From contig CAZABP010000003.1 of assembly GCA_964483245.1 (NCBI GenBank), forward strand, positions 62,001 through 126,000: 64,000 nt of DNA. Direction: 5' to 3'. Shown here piece by piece: positions 60,072-64,000 of this stretch; position 1 is the first letter of the stretch; each line of letters opens with the position of its first letter. Position numbers and translations under genes: made by a program. The notes beneath the pieces were generated by a model. The model searched no databases, was not told where the DNA came from, and saw only the letters and a program-made list of their open reading frames with translations. This stretch comes from CAZABP01 sp964483245 (GTDB lineage: Bacteria; Planctomycetota; UBA1135; UBA2386).

Positions 60072-62678
60072 TCACGGAGTCAGCTCCGCGCGCTGCGCTT
60101 CCCCCTGCTCGAGCCGCTGGTACAGCGCGCCGATCCCGAGCAGCGCGACGCCGAGGCCCAGGAACGACAGCACGCGCCAGAGTCCTTCCAGGTGCGAGGT
60201 GTCGGCCAGGAACACCTTGCAGGTCGTGATCGCGAGCAGCACCAGCGCCGTGCGGCGCAGCAGCACGATCTGCCGTCGCATGCCTGCGATCAGCAGCAGG
60301 ATCGCCGCGATCAGCCAGCCGATCGACCAGGTGAACGACTCGGCGATTCCGACTTCGCCGAGCCGGATCACGCTGCCGGCGAAGCACTGCCGGATCGTCC
60401 CGGTCAACCACAGCCAGCCGAGCAACAGCGCAGTGCCGCCGAAGAATGCCGCCAGCTCGCGCCGGCCGCCGCGCGCGGCATCGCGCGCGAGACCAGCCGC
60501 CGCGAGGGCCGGCAGCGCCCACAGCGGCAACAACAGGTTGACCACCGGCGTGTCGCCGACCGGCAGGGGCACCAGCAGCGGGTTGCGCGCGAACAGCAGC
60601 AGCAGCCCCGCGTGCACCAGCGCCGGGACTGCGGCCGCCAACACCGAAGGTGCCCGCGCGCCGGCGAACCGGAGCAGGAACGGGAATGCCCACAGCAGGA
60701 TCGCCTGCGCCGCGGTCTCGACCAGCGGCAGGCTGCCAGCCCGCGGGTCGCCCGGATGGAACCAGAGGCGGATCAACAGCAGCCCGAACCACAGCAGCGC
60801 GCCAAGCGTCGTCACGCGCAGCGGGGGCAGCAGATCCTCGCGCCATCCGCGCGCGATCCGCCAGGCGCAGGCCAGCGCGAGGATCCCGAGTGCCTGCTCT
60901 GCGACGAGCCGGTTGAACAGCCAGCTCGGCGCGTGCGTCCGCCCGGCGATGAACGGCGTGACGCCCTGCAGCGCCACCGCGCACGCGACCAACAACAGTG
61001 CGAGCGGGATGCCGTAGCGCGTGCGCACGATCCGCTCCAGCGCGAGGCACAGCGCGGCGCCGGCTGCGGCCAGCGCCCCGAGCGAGGTCAGCTCGAGCTC
61101 GACGGCGGCCGCGAACAGCGCGAGCACGACGGCGCCGAGCGCGAGGACGCCGGCGGTACCTGCAGCCGGATCGTGCCGCTGCATTGCGAATGCGCCGGCT
61201 GCGAACGGCACGGCTGTGAGCGCAGCGAGCAGCCCGAACTCACCGGCGGCGAACATCTCGGGACGCAGGAAGCGCAGCAGCGCCAGCAGCGCGAGCGTCG
61301 CCACGGCCGCGAACTCGGCTGGGGGATCCGGCGCGCCGCGGCGCACCAGCGCGATTGCGGCGAAGACCACCAACAGCGCCCAATGCCCGCCGGCGAGCGC
61401 GAGCAGCAGTCCATCCCCGACCGTGCTCTCGTCGGTGGCGCAGGCGATCAGCCCGAGGCTCGCGGCGAGCGCGAGCCAGGCCAGCACCGCCATCCGCAGG
61501 TCCAGGCGCGCCAGCAGCAGCACGCCGGCGATCGAAGCCGAGGTGAACGGCAACACGTCGAGCCGGAACCCGGATTCGACCAGCAGCGCGATCGCCGCGA
61601 TCAGCCCGAACATCGTGCCGGCGACCGAAACCTGCAGCGCCGGGACCGGCGCATCCCGTTGCACGCCGAGCTTCTCGAGCAGCAGACTGCCGAGCAGCAG
61701 CAGACCGAGCAGCGGCCGCGGGAAGGCATCGGACGGTTGTTGCACGAGCGCGAACACCCACAGCAGCCCCGCGCCGAATGTCACCGCGCCGAGCAGCCAC
61801 CAGCCGGAGCGCCGCACGACGATCTGCAATCCCGCCTGCAGCGCGAGCAGGTACGCGACCAACACGTAAGGTGCCGGCTGCTCGGTCGCGATGAAGCCGG
61901 GCATCGAGAAACCGCCGGCGAGCCCGAGCAGCGCGACGATCGGACCGTGTCGCTGCGACAGCACCACGGCGAGCAGCGTGTGGACCGCCAGCAGCGCGAA
62001 CGTCGGCGCCGGCGGGATCCAGCTGTAGACCGTGTGCGCCACGAACAGGCAGGCGTAGAGCCCGGCGACGCCGGCGGCGGCGAGCGCATCCGCGACGAAC
62101 GGATACGTCCGCCGCAGCAGTGGCGTCGCGACCAGCGCGGCGGCGCTGGCGGCGGTGCCGGCCGCGACGCGCAGCCAGGCTGGCCACCAGCCTTGCAGGA
62201 TCGAGTGACGGACCAGGAACACGATTCCGAGCGCGAGCGCGACGGCCCCGACGATCGTCGTCGCACGTTTGCCGAGCGCGTGCTCGAGCGAAGGGCGCGC
62301 GGGGCGCGGGCGGCGCTGCGGCGGGGTCAGCGGCGTGATCGTTTCGGTGATCGATGGTTCCGTCGGTGTGGCTGCTGCTGCGGGAATCGGCTCCGGTGTG
62401 AGCTGCGACGGCAGGGGTTCGGGTGGGGCTGGCGACCGCGGTGCGGCGTCCTCGGTGGGTGTGGGTTCCGCGTGCGGTGCCTCGTCGACAGCTTCTTCGT
62501 CCAGCTCCTCCTCCCACGGTGCCGCGCGGCCGGCGATCAGCAGCCCGAGCCGATGCTCGGCGCGGCGCAGCCGGTGCTCCAGCTCCCGCTCACGCGCCCG
62601 GCCGGAGAGTGCGATCGCAATCGCGATCGCAGGCGCGACCAGTGCATAGACCAGCAGAAGGATGAGGAGGCCTGGCAT
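60072..62678 (-). CDS. DUF2339 multi-pass membrane protein
   Basis: An 868-residue protein. One N-terminal membrane helix is followed by a charged helix (ERELEHRLRRAEHRL) and an acidic/Pro-rich linker (about 55-130). From about 140 to 850 there are more than twenty hydrophobic segments. LEHALGKRATTIVGAVALALGIVFLV starts the DUF2339 domain. Members are large membrane proteins of unknown function. It converges with the P1 peptidase gene with no gap between the stops. Confidence 0.9.
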   Translation of the reverse strand: MPGLLILLLVYALVAPAIAIAIALSGRARERELEHRLRRAEHRLGLLIAGRAAPWEEELDEEAVDEAPHAEPTPTEDAAPRSPAPPEPLPSQLTPEPIPAAAATPTEPSITETITPLTPPQRRPRPARPSLEHALGKRATTIVGAVALALGIVFLVRHSILQGWWPAWLRVAAGTAASAAALVATPLLRRTYPFVADALAAAGVAGLYACLFVAHTVYSWIPPAPTFALLAVHTLLAVVLSQRHGPIVALLGLAGGFSMPGFIATEQPAPYVLVAYLLALQAGLQIVVRRSGWWLLGAVTFGAGLLWVFALVQQPSDAFPRPLLGLLLLGSLLLEKLGVQRDAPVPALQVSVAGTMFGLIAAIALLVESGFRLDVLPFTSASIAGVLLLARLDLRMAVLAWLALAASLGLIACATDESTVGDGLLLALAGGHWALLVVFAAIALVRRGAPDPPAEFAAVATLALLALLRFLRPEMFAAGEFGLLAALTAVPFAAGAFAMQRHDPAAGTAGVLALGAVVLALFAAAVELELTSLGALAAAGAALCLALERIVRTRYGIPLALLLVACAVALQGVTPFIAGRTHAPSWLFNRLVAEQALGILALACAWRIARGWREDLLPPLRVTTLGALLWFGLLLIRLWFHPGDPRAGSLPLVETAAQAILLWAFPFLLRFAGARAPSVLAAAVPALVHAGLLLLFARNPLLVPLPVGDTPVVNLLLPLWALPALAAAGLARDAARGGRRELAAFFGGTALLLGWLWLTGTIRQCFAGSVIRLGEVGIAESFTWSIGWLIAAILLLIAGMRRQIVLLRRTALVLLAITTCKVFLADTSHLEGLWRVLSFLGLGVALLGIGALYQRLEQGEAQRAELTP

Positions 62679-62701
62679 GCGCAGCGCCGTCCGGCGCGAC
62701 G

Positions 62702-64000
62702 TCAGTCGAGGAACGGATAGCGATAGTCACGCGGCGGCACGAACGTCTCCTTGATCGTGCGCGCGGAGATCCAACGCAGCAGGTTCAGCTTCGAGCCTGC
62801 CTTGTCGTTGGTGCCGGATGCGCGGCCGCCGCCGAACGGCTGTTGGCCGACGACGGCGCCGGTCGGCTTGTCGTTGATGTAGAAGTTGCCGGCGGCGTGG
62901 CGCAGCTTGTCCGCGATCTGCAGCGTCGCGCGCCGGTCCTGGCTGAACACCGCGCCGGTCAGCGCATACGGCGAGCCGCGGTCACACAGCGCGAGCGCGT
63001 CGTCGAGGCGTGCGTCGTCGTAGACGAAGATGCTGAGCACCGGCCCGAAGATCTCCTCGCGCATCGTGCGATACGACGGATCCTTGACCTCGATCACGGT
63101 CGGATCGACGAACCACCCGGTCGTGTCGTCGCAACGCCCGCCGGACAGGATCTCGGCGTCGGGGCTCTGGCGCGCACCTTCGATGTAGGTCCGGATCGAC
63201 TGGAACGCGTTGCGGTCGATGACCGCGTTGACGAAGTTCGAGAAGTCCTCGACCGGGCCGATCTTGACCGTGCGCAGCTGGTCGAGCAGCGATTCGCGGA
63301 TCGTCGGCCAGCGCGAGCGCGGCACGAACGCGCGGCTCGCGGCCGAGCACTTCTGGCCCTGATACTCGAACGCGCCGCGGATCAGCGCGGTCACGAGCGC
63401 CTGCACGTCGGCCGACGCGTGCGCGAACACGAAGTCCTTGCCGCCCGTCTCGCCGACGATGCGCGGGTAGCCGCGGTAGTGCTCGAGGTTCTGCGCGATC
63501 GTGCGCCACATGCCGTGGAACACCGCGGTCGAGCCGGTGAAGTGGATCCCGGCGAAGTCCGGGTGCGCGAGCGCCGGATCGCCGATCTTGCGGCCGGCGC
63601 CGGGGACGAAGTTGACGACGCCGGGCGGCAGGCCGGCTTCTTCGAGCAGCTTGACCAGGAAGTAGCCGGAGTAGATCGCGGTCGAGGCCGGCTTCCAGAT
63701 CGTCGTGTTGCCCATCAAGGCCGGGCTGGTCGGCAGGTTGCCGGCGATCGCGGTGAAGTTGAACGGCGTGACTGCGAACACGAAGCCTTCGAGCGGGCGG
63801 TACTCGGTGCGGTTCCAGACGCCGTGCGCGCTCTGCGGCTGCTCGGCGTAGAGCTCCGCGGCGAACTGCACGTTGAAGCGCCAGAAGTCGATCAGTTCGC
63901 AGGCTGAGTCGATCTCCGCCTGGTGCGCCGACTTGCTCTGCCCGAGCATCGTCGCGGCGTTCAGGATCGGTCGCCACGGACCGGCCAGCAGCTCGGCCGC
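62702..64000 (-). CDS. pruA: L-glutamate gamma-semialdehyde dehydrogenase (PruA-type), 5' end beyond window
   Basis: The last 432 residues of an aldehyde dehydrogenase; the reading frame continues past base 64000. Visible features: TPFNFTAIAGNLPTSPALMGNTTIWKPAS, FTGSTAVFHGMW, the catalytic Glu in VGETGGKDFVFAH, the catalytic Cys in YQGQKCSAASRAFVP, and EEIFGPVLSIFVY. The KDFVFAH and PFGGGRASGTNDKAGS segments fit the P5CDH branch. It oxidises glutamate semialdehyde to glutamate with NAD in proline breakdown. No proline dehydrogenase domain is visible in this part. Confidence 0.93.
   Translation of the reverse strand, partial: AAELLAGPWRPILNAATMLGQSKSAHQAEIDSACELIDFWRFNVQFAAELYAEQPQSAHGVWNRTEYRPLEGFVFAVTPFNFTAIAGNLPTSPALMGNTTIWKPASTAIYSGYFLVKLLEEAGLPPGVVNFVPGAGRKIGDPALAHPDFAGIHFTGSTAVFHGMWRTIAQNLEHYRGYPRIVGETGGKDFVFAHASADVQALVTALIRGAFEYQGQKCSAASRAFVPRSRWPTIRESLLDQLRTVKIGPVEDFSNFVNAVIDRNAFQSIRTYIEGARQSPDAEILSGGRCDDTTGWFVDPTVIEVKDPSYRTMREEIFGPVLSIFVYDDARLDDALALCDRGSPYALTGAVFSQDRRATLQIADKLRHAAGNFYINDKPTGAVVGQQPFGGGRASGTNDKAGSKLNLLRWISARTIKETFVPPRDYRYPFLD

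Overview
The window is very GC-rich, gene-dense bacterial chromosome with many translationally coupled (ATGA/GTGA) gene pairs and many secreted TPR- and HEAT-repeat proteins. The mcsA-mcsB-clpC block, a TonB operon with a DUF3450 protein and two ExbB-like proteins, and a secreted protein of a type I associate with marine planctomycetes all suggest a member of the Planctomycetota. This assignment is inference from gene content. No rRNA gene, CRISPR array, prophage or complete insertion sequence was seen; there is one tRNA (Ser, anticodon GCT).

Layout. 0-6.5 kb: a TonB-dependent uptake operon (receptor, DUF3450, ExbB, ExbB, ExbD, TonB, TPR protein). 6.7-8.7 kb: a less GC-rich patch with a RibD_C/DHFR-like protein, hicAB, a second antitoxin-like gene and two small unknowns. 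8.7-14.4 kb: dprA, divergent from a tightly overlapping asparagine-synthetase / acyl carrier protein / AMP ligase / NAD-synthetase-like cassette. 14.4-20.6 kb: secreted TPR-redoxin, HEAT and carboxypeptidase-regulatory-like proteins. 20.9-27.1 kb (minus strand): lipoprotein-murD-like-mcsA-mcsB-clpC, with tRNA-Ser upstream. 27.2-31.3 kb (minus): MBOAT acyltransferase, SGNH hydrolase and an EEP-family phosphatase. 31.5-45.6 kb: a DUF2911 protein, a two-component system, large secreted proteins (one flanked by direct repeats) and an M14 carboxypeptidase. 46-58.9 kb: two divergent operons. 58.9-64 kb: P1 peptidase, DUF2339 membrane protein and PruA-type aldehyde dehydrogenase (cut by the window end).

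The most unusual region is 46-58.9 kb. On the minus strand a RibD-like reductase, a zinc-type dehydrogenase, a PTPS/QueD-like protein with altered active-site residues and a single ORF fusing a GT4 glycosyltransferase to GTP cyclohydrolase II form one coupled operon. A CDP-alcohol phosphotransferase, an isoprenylcysteine-methyltransferase-like protein, two SAM methyltransferases, a membrane protein and an LtaS-like enzyme are transcribed divergently. Together they look like a pathway for a GTP-derived, glycosylated, possibly membrane-linked compound whose product I cannot name.

Intergenic spaces hold several repeat types: GGGGTC-n-GACCCC palindromes, 23-nt-arm hairpins, a 161-bp element with inverted-repeat ends, a purine/pyrimidine-strand-biased inverted repeat, and 59-bp tandem units. 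Several abut or contain the stop codon of the neighbouring gene. One repeat copy carries an exact 22-nt copy of the end of the neighbouring HEAT gene, so the 1011-residue protein gene lies between two direct repeats of about 85 bp.
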